Source: Spirosoma oryzae (lineage in GTDB: Bacteria; Bacteroidota; Bacteroidia; Cytophagales; Spirosomataceae). Taken from it: DNA of 64,000 nt. The stretch spans positions 34,697 through 98,696 of the forward strand of contig NZ_PVTE01000019.1 of assembly GCF_003002825.1 (NCBI RefSeq). The letters are read 5' to 3'. The notes under the pieces were generated by a model, which did not search any database, was not told the origin of the DNA, and saw only the letters and a list, made by a program, of their open reading frames with translations. Position 1 is the first letter of the stretch, and every line of letters begins with the position of its first letter. The translations under genes were made by a program, and so were the position numbers. Positions 16,491 to 24,868 of this stretch are shown here, one piece after another.

Positions 16491-17435
16491 ATGTCTACTC
16501 ACTCAACATTCCGCCGGATAAATTTCGCAACTGCCTGTTTGCTTACCGGTCTGTCGGTAGCGGCATTCGCGCAGAAACCAGTCGTTAGTCGACTGGAAAT
16601 TTACGATCTGGCTACGAATAGCCGTCGGGTGGTGCGGCAGGACAGTGTTCGGTTCGAAGCGCCCAACTGGACCCGCGACGGTCGGCTCATCATCAATCAG
16701 GAAGGACTACTTTATAGCGTTCGTATCAGCGACGGGCTAAAAACAACGATCAACACCGGTTCGGCGACGGCCTGCAACAATGACCACGGTCTGACACCCG
16801 ACGGCAAAACGATCATCATCAGCAACAACGTTAAAAACACGGCCGGGAAAGGCAGCACCTCAACCGTAATGACGCTGCCCCTGACCGGCGGTCAGCCCCG
16901 GCAGTTGACCGACCCGGCCGTCGGTCACGCCTACTGGCACGGCGTATCGCCCGACGGAAAAACGCTGGCCTTCGTTGGCGAACGACAGACCGAATCGGCA
17001 GGCAAAACCGATTTCGAGATTTACACGATTGCCAGCACGGGTAGCCCCGAAACTCGCCTGACCCACTCGCCGGGCCTCGACGACGGTCCTGAGTATTCGC
17101 CTGATGGCACCTATATTTATTTCAACTCGATGCGGTCGGGCCGGATGCAGCTCTGGCGGATGCAGGCCGATGGTTCGCAGCCCAAACAGCTGACTAACGA
17201 CGCTTACGCCAACTGGTTTGCCCACCCCTCCCCCGACGGAAAATGGCTGGTGTTCATCAGCTACCTGGTCGATCAGGGCTCGAATCATCCCGCCGACAAG
17301 GCTGTGATGCTGCGGCTCATGAACGTAAAAACGGGCCAACTCCGCGAATTGGCCCGTTTTACCGGTGGTCAGGGAACGATCAACGTGCCAAGCTGGTCGC
17401 CCGACAGCCAGTCGTTTGCCTTCGTAAGTTATTGA
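16491..17435 (+). CDS. TolB-like PD40 beta-propeller protein, secreted
   Basis: A 314-residue protein with signal peptide (LLTGLSVAAFAQ) and about six propeller blades, each with a PDG-like turn: NWTRDGRLI, LTPDGKTIIIS, VSPDGKTLAFVG, YSPDGTYIYFNS, PSPDGKWLVFIS and WSPDSQSFAFVS. This is the WD40-like/TolB C-terminal architecture without the N-terminal TolB domain, so it is not the Tol-Pal TolB. In Bacteroidota such proteins are usually annotated as periplasmic TolB-like transport or binding proteins; the partner is unknown. Its 3' end overlaps the stop of the convergent hydrolase gene by seven bases. Confidence 0.88.
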   Translation: MSTHSTFRRINFATACLLTGLSVAAFAQKPVVSRLEIYDLATNSRRVVRQDSVRFEAPNWTRDGRLIINQEGLLYSVRISDGLKTTINTGSATACNNDHGLTPDGKTIIISNNVKNTAGKGSTSTVMTLPLTGGQPRQLTDPAVGHAYWHGVSPDGKTLAFVGERQTESAGKTDFEIYTIASTGSPETRLTHSPGLDDGPEYSPDGTYIYFNSMRSGRMQLWRMQADGSQPKQLTNDAYANWFAHPSPDGKWLVFISYLVDQGSNHPADKAVMLRLMNVKTGQLRELARFTGGQGTINVPSWSPDSQSFAFVSY

Positions 17436-18637
17436 AGCGAGTTAAAGAAATCGTACGTACCAGTGATATACCCCAGAATACCCGTCGCATGATTGGCTCC
17501 GCTGAGTCGGATCAGTTGCACGTTGGTTGCACCGCGCGCCCGCATGGCATCGTATGCATTCTGCGAGTTCAAAAACAGCACCGTGTCGTCGGCATCGCCG
17601 TGGTATAGCCGTGTGTTGGTACGGGGTTTCCAGTCGTGAATGTCGTTGTCCTGCACGGCCTTCAGGAAGTCGGTATCCGTGCCGTTGTTGATGGCCTGCT
17701 TAAAGCTGTCCGTCACGACCTGATTGAAACTTAGTCCGCCAAGGTTGGCCGTGTAGCCACTGGCCGCAATCCGCGTTGCATACGGTTCCTTGAAATAATA
17801 CGTAGCCGGACGGTTCAAATTGTAAATCCGGTCGTAGGTCAGCAACACCCACAAATACAGCCGACTGATACTGGGGTCCGTACTGGTCGTGTTGTTTAGA
17901 ATCTGCTTCATAAACGCCGGTTTGTCATAGGCCCCGGCCCCACAACTCGACGCGACCAGGTTGAACTCCGACCCCGTTTCTTCTTCAATTTTCTTCTGCA
18001 ATGCCAGCGTCGCATAGCCACCCTCCGAATAGCCGGCAATCATCAATCGTTTGTCCCAGTTGGCGTTCTGACTCGTCAGAACCTGGCGGGCGGCCCGGAG
18101 CATGTCGAGCGAAGCCGTGGCCAGTCCGCTGCGGTGCTCATACGTATGCGGTACGTTTTTCGAGGCACCGTAGCCAATGTAATCGGGGGCTGCGATGATA
18201 TAACCCTGCGAAGCAAACACCGACCCGAAGGTGTATGCTTCACTGCCCGACTGGTAATTCGACGGTGCCCCGTCGTCGCTGGTAATTGTTCCGTGCTGAA
18301 TGCTAAGCATGGGGACACTCGTACCGGCATTTACCGTTGGGATCAGCAGCGCCCCCGACGCCGTGATCGACTTACCGTCGGTGTTGGTTGTTGTGTACGT
18401 TATACGGTATACGCTGATCGGATAGCGTATGAATAGCTGAAACGCGACGTTAGTCCCCGTAAATCGGCTGCGTAGCTGGTCGGTTGTGAATTGGCCGATC
18501 AGGGTACTGCTAACGAGTGTGTTGGGCACGTTCGGCGTGACAGCGTCGCCCCCACCCGCCATTTTACAACTACTGGGAGCCAGCAGCAACAGGCTGCTCA
18601 TTAGCAGCAACAGTACACTTGTCTTAAAAAAACGCAT
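17429..18637 (-). CDS. alpha/beta hydrolase lipoprotein (secretory-lipase-like)
   Basis: Start at 18637 gives MRFFKTSVLLLLMSSLLLLA PSSC, a lipoprotein signal with lipobox PSSC; an upstream in-frame ATG adds 19 uncharged residues and is less likely. The 402-residue product has an alpha/beta hydrolase core: nucleophile Ser in AGYSEGG (around residue 210), acidic residue in HGDADDTV and His in SGANHATG. The fragment GYIIAAPDYIGYGAS resembles fungal-type secretory lipases and BD-FAE-like carbohydrate esterases. Lipid-anchored ester hydrolysis at the cell surface is the likely role; the substrate is not known. It is divergent from the OmpA gene. Confidence 0.88.
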   Translation of the reverse strand: MRFFKTSVLLLLMSSLLLLAPSSCKMAGGGDAVTPNVPNTLVSSTLIGQFTTDQLRSRFTGTNVAFQLFIRYPISVYRITYTTTNTDGKSITASGALLIPTVNAGTSVPMLSIQHGTITSDDGAPSNYQSGSEAYTFGSVFASQGYIIAAPDYIGYGASKNVPHTYEHRSGLATASLDMLRAARQVLTSQNANWDKRLMIAGYSEGGYATLALQKKIEEETGSEFNLVASSCGAGAYDKPAFMKQILNNTTSTDPSISRLYLWVLLTYDRIYNLNRPATYYFKEPYATRIAASGYTANLGGLSFNQVVTDSFKQAINNGTDTDFLKAVQDNDIHDWKPRTNTRLYHGDADDTVLFLNSQNAYDAMRARGATNVQLIRLSGANHATGILGYITGTYDFFNSLQ

Positions 18638-18946
18638 CTGGAAAAGCGGTAGACTGAGTTGTGATTGTACACAATTAACGCTACACCTACTCAATTCGTT
18701 TGTTTTCCGTTACGCACTCGATTCAGTGTGGAGCATGTTCCACAAATTAGGTCTCTCACTTCCCACCGGCTACTTGCTGATTCTCGTACAGAAACGGCTA
18801 TCAACGTGCCCTCACAATTCTTTCATATTAACAAGCCACTGACTTACAACCACTTACTGCCAACTATTAAACCCACTACCGTCTACTATACTCTATACTG
18901 GTATAAGGTTTGGCCGATCAGGTCACGGATTAACCATTCATATCAC
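18638..18946. other. 309-base divergent intergenic region
   Basis: No gene is supported here. It is the shared upstream region of the hydrolase (minus) and OmpA lipoprotein (plus). It contains the palindrome TGTGGA-n6-TCCACA at 18727-18744 and TATAC-tg-GTATA at 18894-18905, either of which could be an operator. The open frame running through it into the OmpA gene is not convincing as protein. Confidence 0.5.
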
Positions 18947-19657
18947 ATGAAAATGAACATGAAGTCAATGTATGCAAAACCCTTTTTGGTACTGATGGCC
19001 GTCAGCATGCTGTCGGGAAACGTACTAACAAGCTGTAAGTCGGGCAAACCGATGAACAAGACGCAGAAAGGTGGCGCAGTGGGTGCCGGTGGTGGTGCGC
19101 TAGTAGGCGGTATTATCGGCCGTAAAACGGGCAACACGGCCATCGGCGCAATTATCGGTGCTACAGTCGGCGGTGCCGCCGGTGCGATTATCGGTCGGCG
19201 GATGGACAAGCAGGCAGAGGAAATGAAGCGCGAGTTACCCAACGCTCAAGTAGAGCGTGTCGGCGAAGGGATCAAGATCACATTTGGCTCGGATATTCTG
19301 TTCGACGTCAACTCGTACGCATTGAAGCCCGAGACAAAGCGCCAGCTCACCGAGTTCGCCCAGACCCTGAACAAATACCCCGACACGGATATCCGTATCG
19401 AGGGGCATGCTGACGCAACCGGTCCGGACGATTACAACCTGAAACTATCGCGTGAGCGTGCGAAAGCGGTGGGAGATTACTTGCAGGCACAGAGCGTGTC
19501 GTCGGGTCGGGTCGACGAAATCGGATACGGTGAAGAACAACCAGTTGCCGATAATTCAACCGAAGCGGGCCGTCGGAAAAACCGTCGGGTCGACATTGCC
19601 GTTTTTGCCAATAAAAAGATGCAACGGGACGCGAAAGATGGTAAATTAGAGAATTAA
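18947..19657 (+). CDS. OmpA-family lipoprotein with glycine zipper
   Basis: The ATG at 18947 gives MKMNMKSMYAKPFLVLMAVS followed by a lipobox (NVLTSC), for a 236-residue outer-membrane lipoprotein. Residues about 45-90 are a glycine zipper (GGAVGAGGGALVGGIIGRKT and GATVGGAAGAIIGRR), which usually inserts into or lines the membrane. The C-terminal OmpA domain has SDILFDVNSYALKPETKRQL, IEGHADATGPDDYN and LSRERAKAVGDYL, and the peptidoglycan-binding end NRRVDIAVF. The layout is that of YiaD-like proteins, which tether the outer membrane to peptidoglycan. It starts a run of stress-like genes up to 24602. Confidence 0.93.
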   Translation: MKMNMKSMYAKPFLVLMAVSMLSGNVLTSCKSGKPMNKTQKGGAVGAGGGALVGGIIGRKTGNTAIGAIIGATVGGAAGAIIGRRMDKQAEEMKRELPNAQVERVGEGIKITFGSDILFDVNSYALKPETKRQLTEFAQTLNKYPDTDIRIEGHADATGPDDYNLKLSRERAKAVGDYLQAQSVSSGRVDEIGYGEEQPVADNSTEAGRRKNRRVDIAVFANKKMQRDAKDGKLEN

Positions 19658-19770
19658 TTCTAGCGATTTATTAGACAATTGACTGCCACAGCCAGTTACT
19701 AAAGCAGCGTGTCTACATTCGGTTGCACCAGAACACACTCACTTTTTTTAAACTTAAATAGTTCAACGTC

Positions 19771-20226
19771 ATGAATGTCAAAGAAACACGGGGTGAAATC
19801 CTCGATCAGCTTAACCGTCTGTTGACCATCAGCCACGATTCTGAAGAAGGCTATCAGGAAGCGGCTAAAAACGTAAAAGAAAGCGAGCTGCAAAGCCTGC
19901 TTAGCAAGCAAGCCCAACAGCGGGGCGAATTCGCTACGGAACTTGACCGCGAAATCCGGGCACTCGGTGGCGAACCCGACGGTGGTACCAGCTTCACGGC
20001 CGATCTGCACCGGGCCTGGATCAACCTGAAAACAGTATTTACATCGAACGATGATAAAGCAACCGTAGAAGAGTGCCAGCGTGGCGATAAAGAAGCGCTG
20101 GACACTTACAACAACGTGTTGCAGGAAACCGATCTGGCAGCCAGCACCCGCGAGTTGCTGCTGCGCCAGAAGCAGAGCATCGATAGCGCCCACGCGTCGA
20201 TGGCCCGTCTGGCAATGACAGTGTAG
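19771..20226 (+). CDS. DUF2383 (PA2169-family) four-helix-bundle protein
   Basis: A 151-residue soluble protein beginning MNVKETRGEILDQLNRLLTI. Its pattern of four long helices with ISHDSEEGYQEAAKNV, QAQQRGEFATELDREIRALG, TSFTADLHRAWINLKTVFTS and ECQRGDKEALDTYNNVL matches DUF2383, a ferritin-like bundle. Conserved Glu and His/Asp residues within the helices suggest metal binding, but no activity is established to my knowledge. In many Bacteroidota and Proteobacteria it lies with general-stress genes, as here between an OmpA lipoprotein and GlgX. A terminator pair follows. Confidence 0.9.
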   Translation: MNVKETRGEILDQLNRLLTISHDSEEGYQEAAKNVKESELQSLLSKQAQQRGEFATELDREIRALGGEPDGGTSFTADLHRAWINLKTVFTSNDDKATVEECQRGDKEALDTYNNVLQETDLAASTRELLLRQKQSIDSAHASMARLAMTV

Positions 20227-20242
20227 TGAATGGTGGGATCGG

Positions 20243-20312
20243 AAAGCCACCTCCGGTTGGGGGTGGGCTTTTTCTAGTGAATCGCTGCTTCGACCTGGTT
20301 GAAGCAGCGATT
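20243..20312 (+). terminator. two successive terminator-like hairpins
   Basis: First AAAGCCACCTCC pairs imperfectly with GGGGGTGGGCTTTTT (about 20243-20273). Then AATCGCTGCTTC (20280-20291) pairs exactly with GAAGCAGCGATT (20301-20312), followed by TCTTTTT. Confidence 0.75.
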
Positions 20313-20404
20313 TCTTTTTCAGCACCGCGCTAAACATTACACTTTCTCAGCAGGTTCAAACGCTATCTATTGGTACATTCATTCACAACGCATACCTGAT
20401 TAAC

Positions 20405-22516
20405 ATGGCTGGACATGCCGAGCCAAAGGCGGCTCAAGACTACTCAACAAAACCCGGTAAATCATATCCACTTGGTGCTACGTACGACGGCGAAGGCGTA
20501 AACTTCGCTCTGTTCAGCGAACACGGTACCGGTGCTTATCTGTGCCTGTACGACACCGCTAAACCCGACAAGGAAATAGCCCGTATCCCGATGATGGAGT
20601 ATACCGAGCTGGTATACCACGTTTACGTCGACGGCCTACAGCCAGGTCAGTTATACGGTTTCCGTGTCGAAGGGCCGTACAACCCACAGGAAGGTGATTT
20701 CTTCAACCCGAACAAGCTGCTGCTCGACCCATACGCGAAAGCTATCAATGCGCCGATCAACGACGACAACAGCCGCCTGGGTTATGATTACAAGCACAAG
20801 GCCGACGATCGTCACCTCGTTATGAGCACCGAAGACAGCGGTCCCGGCATGGCCAAGTGCGTAGTTGTCGATCCAACCTTCGATTGGGAAGACGACAAGG
20901 CCCCTGACACCCCACTGCATCGCTCGGTGATTTACGAAATGCACGTGAAAGGCTTCACGCACCTCCACCCCACCATCGATAAGTCGATCCGGGGGACGTA
21001 TGCGGCCCTGGGTACGCCCGAGAGCACCGACTATCTGAATAAGCTCGGCGTCACAGCGGTTGAACTGCTACCCGTTCATCAGTTCACGAACGAAAGCTAT
21101 TGGGGATACAACAGCATCGGTTTCTTCGCACCGCAAAACACGTATTCCTCGTCGGGGATGGCTGGTCAGCAGGTTACGGAGTTCAAGCAGATGGTAAAAG
21201 ATCTGCACAAAGCCGGCATCGAAGTCATTCTGGACGTTGTCTACAACCACACGGCGGAAGGCAACCACCTCGGCCCTACCCTGTCGTTCCAGGGTATCGA
21301 CAACAAAGTGTATTACCGGCAGATGAGTGAGAAACCCGAGTACTATCGGGACTTCACCGGCACGGGTAATACGTTTGACCTGACTCAGCCACGGACATTG
21401 CAACTGGTAATGGACAGTCTGCGGTACTGGGTGACGGAAATGCACGTCGATGGATTCCGGTTTGACCTGGCCGCTACGCTGACGCGCGACGACGAAGAAG
21501 CCGGCCGTATTTCCTCGTTCCTTGATACCGTCGCGCAGGACCCGATTCTGGCGCGCGTGAAGCTTATCGCTGAACCCTGGGACATCGAATCGTACAACGT
21601 AGGTGGCTTCCCGGTACAGTGGTCGGAATGGAACGGTAAATTCCGCGACACCTTCCGGGCGTTCTGGAAAGGTGACGAAGGCAAGGCCAACGAGGTGACG
21701 CTGCGTATGCTGGGTAGCCCCGATTTGTACGCATCCGACGGTCGCTCGCCGGCCAACAGTGTCAACCTCATTACGGCGCACGACGGCTTTACGCTGAACG
21801 ATCTTGTCAGCTACAACGAAAAGCACAACGAAGCAAACGGCGAAGACAATAACGACGGCTCAAACGATAATATGAGCTGGAACTGTGGCGCCGAAGGGCC
21901 AACCGACGACCCGGCCGTCAACGAACTTCGTGAACGTCAGAAGCGCAATTTCCTCTCGACACTGTTGCTGAGTCAGGGAACGCCGATGATTGTTATGGGT
22001 GATGAGTGCGGCCGTACACAACACGGCAACAACAACGGATATAATCAAGACAGCGAGATCAGCTGGATGAGCTGGGATTGGAATGAGAAACAGCAGGCCC
22101 TGTTCGACTTCACCAGTCAGTTGACCGCCCTGCGTCAACAGATGCCGCTGCTAAGTCGTCGCAAATTCTACGGTAACGAACAGATTTCGTTCCTGCGCCC
22201 GGACGGCTCAGAAATGAACGAACACGACCTGCAAAATCCGGATACCCGCTGCGTGGCCCTGTTCATCGACGGTGTACGGGTTGACGAGCAAACGGAAGAC
22301 GGCCAGGAAGTCGGCGACGAGCAGTTGATCTGGGTGTTGAACGCCTATTGGGAGGACATTCCGTTTATGCTGCCCAAAATAGGCCGTAAGAAGTCAAACT
22401 GGAAGGTTGTTGTCGATACCTCGACGGGCGAGTTCAATCCGGAGTGGAACCCCGTGCTGGGCGGTCATGAGTACGTAATTCCGTCCCGTTCGTCGGTGCT
22501 GCTTAGCCTGAGCTAA
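20405..22516 (+). CDS. glgX: glycogen debranching protein GlgX
   Basis: A 703-residue GH13 isoamylase-type enzyme that hydrolyses alpha-1,6 branches, typically of phosphorylase-trimmed glycogen, in the cytoplasm. An N-terminal CBM48 domain (YPLGATYDGEGVNFALFSEH) precedes the catalytic barrel. Visible catalytic residues are the nucleophile D354 in DGFRFDLA, the acid/base E390 in IAEPWD and D460 in TAHDGFTLND. It is slightly longer than E. coli GlgX (about 657). No glycogen synthase, phosphorylase or branching gene is nearby, so it stands apart from a glycogen operon and instead sits among stress-type genes. A long perfect-arm terminator follows. Confidence 0.94.
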   Translation: MAGHAEPKAAQDYSTKPGKSYPLGATYDGEGVNFALFSEHGTGAYLCLYDTAKPDKEIARIPMMEYTELVYHVYVDGLQPGQLYGFRVEGPYNPQEGDFFNPNKLLLDPYAKAINAPINDDNSRLGYDYKHKADDRHLVMSTEDSGPGMAKCVVVDPTFDWEDDKAPDTPLHRSVIYEMHVKGFTHLHPTIDKSIRGTYAALGTPESTDYLNKLGVTAVELLPVHQFTNESYWGYNSIGFFAPQNTYSSSGMAGQQVTEFKQMVKDLHKAGIEVILDVVYNHTAEGNHLGPTLSFQGIDNKVYYRQMSEKPEYYRDFTGTGNTFDLTQPRTLQLVMDSLRYWVTEMHVDGFRFDLAATLTRDDEEAGRISSFLDTVAQDPILARVKLIAEPWDIESYNVGGFPVQWSEWNGKFRDTFRAFWKGDEGKANEVTLRMLGSPDLYASDGRSPANSVNLITAHDGFTLNDLVSYNEKHNEANGEDNNDGSNDNMSWNCGAEGPTDDPAVNELRERQKRNFLSTLLLSQGTPMIVMGDECGRTQHGNNNGYNQDSEISWMSWDWNEKQQALFDFTSQLTALRQQMPLLSRRKFYGNEQISFLRPDGSEMNEHDLQNPDTRCVALFIDGVRVDEQTEDGQEVGDEQLIWVLNAYWEDIPFMLPKIGRKKSNWKVVVDTSTGEFNPEWNPVLGGHEYVIPSRSSVLLSLS

Positions 22517-22542
22517 GTCGCTGTCAACGGGCCCATTTTTTC

Positions 22543-22587
22543 ATAAAACGACTGGCCGCTGGTACTATCAGCGGCCAGTCGTTTTAT
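22543..22587. terminator. bidirectional terminator, 19-bp perfect arms
   Basis: Bases 22543-22561 (ATAAAACGACTGGCCGCTG) pair exactly with 22569-22587 around a 7-base loop. It separates glgX from the convergent DUF3891 gene. Confidence 0.88.
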
Positions 22588-22617
22588 ACCCTGCAAACAT
22601 CTACCTCCGTTCAGCCA

Positions 22618-23343
22618 TCAGCGTTTAAACGTCCACTCGCAACGCTGCACCGGCGCGTCCTGAATTGCCCGATACAACTCATCATCGGATGTAAACACGA
22701 CCTGAGCAACAGCGAAGGCTTCAACGTACACGGTAAATGAATCCGTCGCGAACGGCCAGGGATCAACGTTTAACGTACTATCATCCCGTTGCGCAATGTA
22801 GTACGGAACACCATCGGGACCAACGCTGATTTCCAGCCGCCGACCGTTCATCGGCACCAACTGCTGACATAGTATCAGCGATAGCGCATCGCACCATTGC
22901 ACAAAGTCGTAGCCATACTGAGCCGCTTTCTTCGTTGCTTTGTACTGCTTACGCCACTTCTCCTGATTGTCGGCCTGCTGATTCAGGAACTCATCCAGTT
23001 CTTTGTCCGTCCCGCGTTTTTCCTCGTACAAGAATGTCGTGTGCATCGACGCCATCAGCGCGTTCCAGCGGCTTTTCTGAAGCGCCACCCCAATCAGATT
23101 ACGGCATTGCTCAGCGGAATACGCCAGAATCTTGAAATCCAGCGGTGTACCGGCAGCCGTCAGGTGGTTTTGTCCGTCCCAGGCAGGTTGGCCGTCGTCG
23201 TGCTCGGTTAGCGCAATCAGCGTTTCAGGCCAGAAGTCAGGGCGCTTCGATTCGCTCCACTGCAACGCCAGACTAAACGCCAGTAGTCCATGTGCGGGTT
23301 GATTGATAATCAGCCAACCGGTATCACTCTGTTTGACAATCAT
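22618..23343 (-). CDS. DUF3891 family protein
   Basis: A 241-residue soluble protein starting MIVKQSDTGWLIINQPAHGL; the ATG at 23343 is preferred over one 42 bases upstream because this start matches the family opening. Conserved blocks are QPAHGLLAFSLALQW, ALTEHDDGQPAW, SRWNALMASMHTTFLYEEKR and the Trp/Asp segment YGYDFVQWCDALSLILCQ. The His/Asp motifs TEHDDG and SMHTTF look like an HD-type metal site. DUF3891 has no function known to me. A hairpin lies between it and the upstream PNPOx gene, so it may be the second gene of a minus-strand stress operon running 24602 to 22618. Confidence 0.85.
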   Translation of the reverse strand: MIVKQSDTGWLIINQPAHGLLAFSLALQWSESKRPDFWPETLIALTEHDDGQPAWDGQNHLTAAGTPLDFKILAYSAEQCRNLIGVALQKSRWNALMASMHTTFLYEEKRGTDKELDEFLNQQADNQEKWRKQYKATKKAAQYGYDFVQWCDALSLILCQQLVPMNGRRLEISVGPDGVPYYIAQRDDSTLNVDPWPFATDSFTVYVEAFAVAQVVFTSDDELYRAIQDAPVQRCEWTFKR

Positions 23344-23363
23344 ATAGGGGTCTATAAACGAAT

Positions 23364-23395
23364 AAGGCAGGAGCCACCTGCGCAACTCCTGCCTT
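23364..23395 (-). terminator. intercistronic hairpin (weak terminator)
   Basis: AAGGCAGGAG (23364-23373) pairs exactly with CTCCTGCCTT (23386-23395). On the minus strand only a broken T-rich tail follows, so it may attenuate rather than end the transcript before DUF3891. Confidence 0.6.
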
Positions 23396-23413
23396 ACTCT
23401 TCATTGGGGGTAC

Positions 23414-23917
23414 TTAGTTATATACTTTTTCGTTTTCGCCCATCTTCGGGGGTGTCCCGGTGATGGCACCGGTAACCATCTGGAACAACCGGACGATGCG
23501 GCTTGAGTTAGCGTCCCAGTACTCGGCCATTTCGGTAGTCACTTTCAGCAGCACCAGTTCGGGATCTTCCTTCCCCGCCGGAAACCAAGGTTTTGCTTCC
23601 TCGGTCCAATACTCCTCGATTTTTGCCCGGTCATCGACTTCCGATGCCGTACCCGATACAGATACGTAGGTCGAATTGTCGGTGTCAGCGAATGCGATAT
23701 TCACACGGCTGTCGTTTTCCTCAATCTGATCGACTTTGGGCGATGACTTCTTAGTGAAAAACCATAACGACCCATCGGCGCTCGCGTGAATCAGGGCCAT
23801 TGGGCGACTAACCAGGTTTTGCTGTTCGTCGACAGTGGTCATCATGGCAACGTGAATATCCTTGATGAGATCGAGAACTTTCTCAATTGATTTTGGGTCT
23901 TGTGCAATCGTGCTCAT
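23414..23917 (-). CDS. PNPOx-fold general stress protein (Gsp26-like)
   Basis: A 167-residue soluble protein starting MSTIAQDPKSIEKVLDLIKD (ATG 23917; a longer frame upstream overlaps the preceding gene and is rejected). It has the split-barrel flavin-binding fold of the pyridoxamine-phosphate-oxidase-like family: HVAMMTTVDEQQNLVSRPMA, GSLWFFTKKSSPKVDQIEEN, NIAFADTDNSTYVSVSGTAS and YWTEEAKPWFPAGKEDPELV. The last block is typical of the Gsp26 branch, which binds FMN or FAD and is induced by stress in other bacteria. Activity is not established. It follows the Cys-rich gene by 59 bases. Confidence 0.92.
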   Translation of the reverse strand: MSTIAQDPKSIEKVLDLIKDIHVAMMTTVDEQQNLVSRPMALIHASADGSLWFFTKKSSPKVDQIEENDSRVNIAFADTDNSTYVSVSGTASEVDDRAKIEEYWTEEAKPWFPAGKEDPELVLLKVTTEMAEYWDANSSRIVRLFQMVTGAITGTPPKMGENEKVYN

Positions 23918-23976
23918 AACGTGTAGTATCAACTTGGTGTATTCAACAAAACAGGCGAGAAGCGGTCTTGTTTGGC

Positions 23977-24384
23977 TTACGCCCGATAAATGCTGGCGGG
24001 TAGTGTTATTCCGTAACAAACGGTCGCTGTCGGGTAGCTGATCGAATGACTACTAACCCAGGGCTGCGCTGCAATTTCGCTGCAACACCGTTTGGCTTTC
24101 AGGCAGCAATCAGACAGCCGGTGCGCGTAGTCACTTGTATCATCCGTCAAGTGGCGGATTAGTTGGTCGCATGCTTCCACGCACTGTAAAGCAATCGCCT
24201 TTGTTTTTTCTGATTTGCTGCGCCAAAGCATCGACGTTTGCCGACACAAGTCGGCGCAATCCAAACTGAGTATGATTAGTTCGCTGCGATGGTCAACATC
24301 CCGACAATGCTCGTAAGCGACTGTACGACACTCACTGGCACAGGCAGTTAACGCCTTGTCGCATGTCAACTGCGCGTTTGCCAT
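23977..24384 (-). CDS. Cys-rich four-helix copper-storage-like protein (Csp/DUF326)
   Basis: A 135-residue protein without signal peptide and with 13 Cys, most in CxxxC or CC pairs on helices: ALTACASECRTVAYEHC, LDCADLCRQ, LQCVEACDQLI, LSDCCLKAKRCCSEIA. This is the pattern of cytosolic Csp3-type copper storage proteins, whose bundle core is lined with Cys thiolates binding many Cu(I). The last 26 residues (from PWVSSHSIS) extend past the fourth helix and may reflect a lost stop codon. Its start overlaps the stop of the small gene at 24384 by one base, so the two are co-translated. A heavy-metal RND pump lies 8 kb away. Confidence 0.88.
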   Translation of the reverse strand: MANAQLTCDKALTACASECRTVAYEHCRDVDHRSELIILSLDCADLCRQTSMLWRSKSEKTKAIALQCVEACDQLIRHLTDDTSDYAHRLSDCCLKAKRCCSEIAAQPWVSSHSISYPTATVCYGITLPASIYRA

Positions 24385-24602
24385 CAGAACGTACGTTGGG
24401 AATGAGAAGAGACGAACACGCGTTCATTTCGTTGTGCATGCTCGCGCGCCCAGCGCCGGGCTTCCGATACGCTGTGCTGAATTATCTCGTTTTTATCTGT
24501 GTACCCCTGCCCAATCAGTTGGTTGGCAAGTTCTATTGCCTTTGCCCGCGTCGTTGCATTAAGCGATCGCATAGCAGCCGGGAAGTGAGTTGGGGTCCAC
24601 AT
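24384..24602 (-). CDS. small DUF2188-like/YdaT-type protein (72 aa)
   Basis: A 72-residue protein: MWTPTHFPAAMRSLNATTRA, then KAIELANQLIGQGYTDKNEI and a helical end SEARRWAREHAQRN. The W-P-x-H-x-P-x-A-M opening followed by R-x-KAI-x-IAN is a pattern of small uncharacterised stress-associated proteins (some annotated DUF2188 or YdaT). The function is unknown to me. It is the first gene of a tight minus-strand run with the Cys-rich copper-storage-like protein (one-base overlap), Gsp26 and DUF3891. Confidence 0.7.
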   Translation of the reverse strand: MWTPTHFPAAMRSLNATTRAKAIELANQLIGQGYTDKNEIIQHSVSEARRWAREHAQRNERVFVSSHSQRTF

Positions 24603-24810
24603 AATCGTACTTATACTTTGTTTGACCTATCGTGTTCGATTTTTGTGCCACATAGTAGCTAGGTAGCAAGTCACTACTCATATGCGGTAGCAACCACCTA
24701 TAAATCAATACATTGTCAATAAATACAGCGCAAATTAAATTATTTGCTTAATACATTTTTCGTAAATCAACGGAACCAGTGTGTAAGAAAATACTCACTC
24801 AGCAAGGAAT

Positions 24811-24850
24811 TTTTCCACAAAAAAAGAGTCAGCCTTGTAGACTGACTCTT
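24811..24850 (-). terminator. terminator of the hybrid kinase operon
   Basis: AAGAGTCAG (24824-24832) pairs exactly with CTGACTCTT (24842-24850), and the A-run on the left (24818-24825) becomes a T-run on the minus strand. It lies just past the hybrid kinase stop at 24869. Confidence 0.85.
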
Positions 24851-24868
24851 CTTGTGACGCGATCCGGT

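Noticed and set aside
18665..18946. N-terminal extension of the OmpA gene
   Set aside because: Ninety-four extra codons without signal character precede a perfect lipoprotein signal at 18947, and they cover the palindromes of the divergent gap.
24811..24819. TTTTCCACA as a DnaA box
   Set aside because: A single match to TTWTNCACA beside a terminator; one match in 64 kb is expected by chance.
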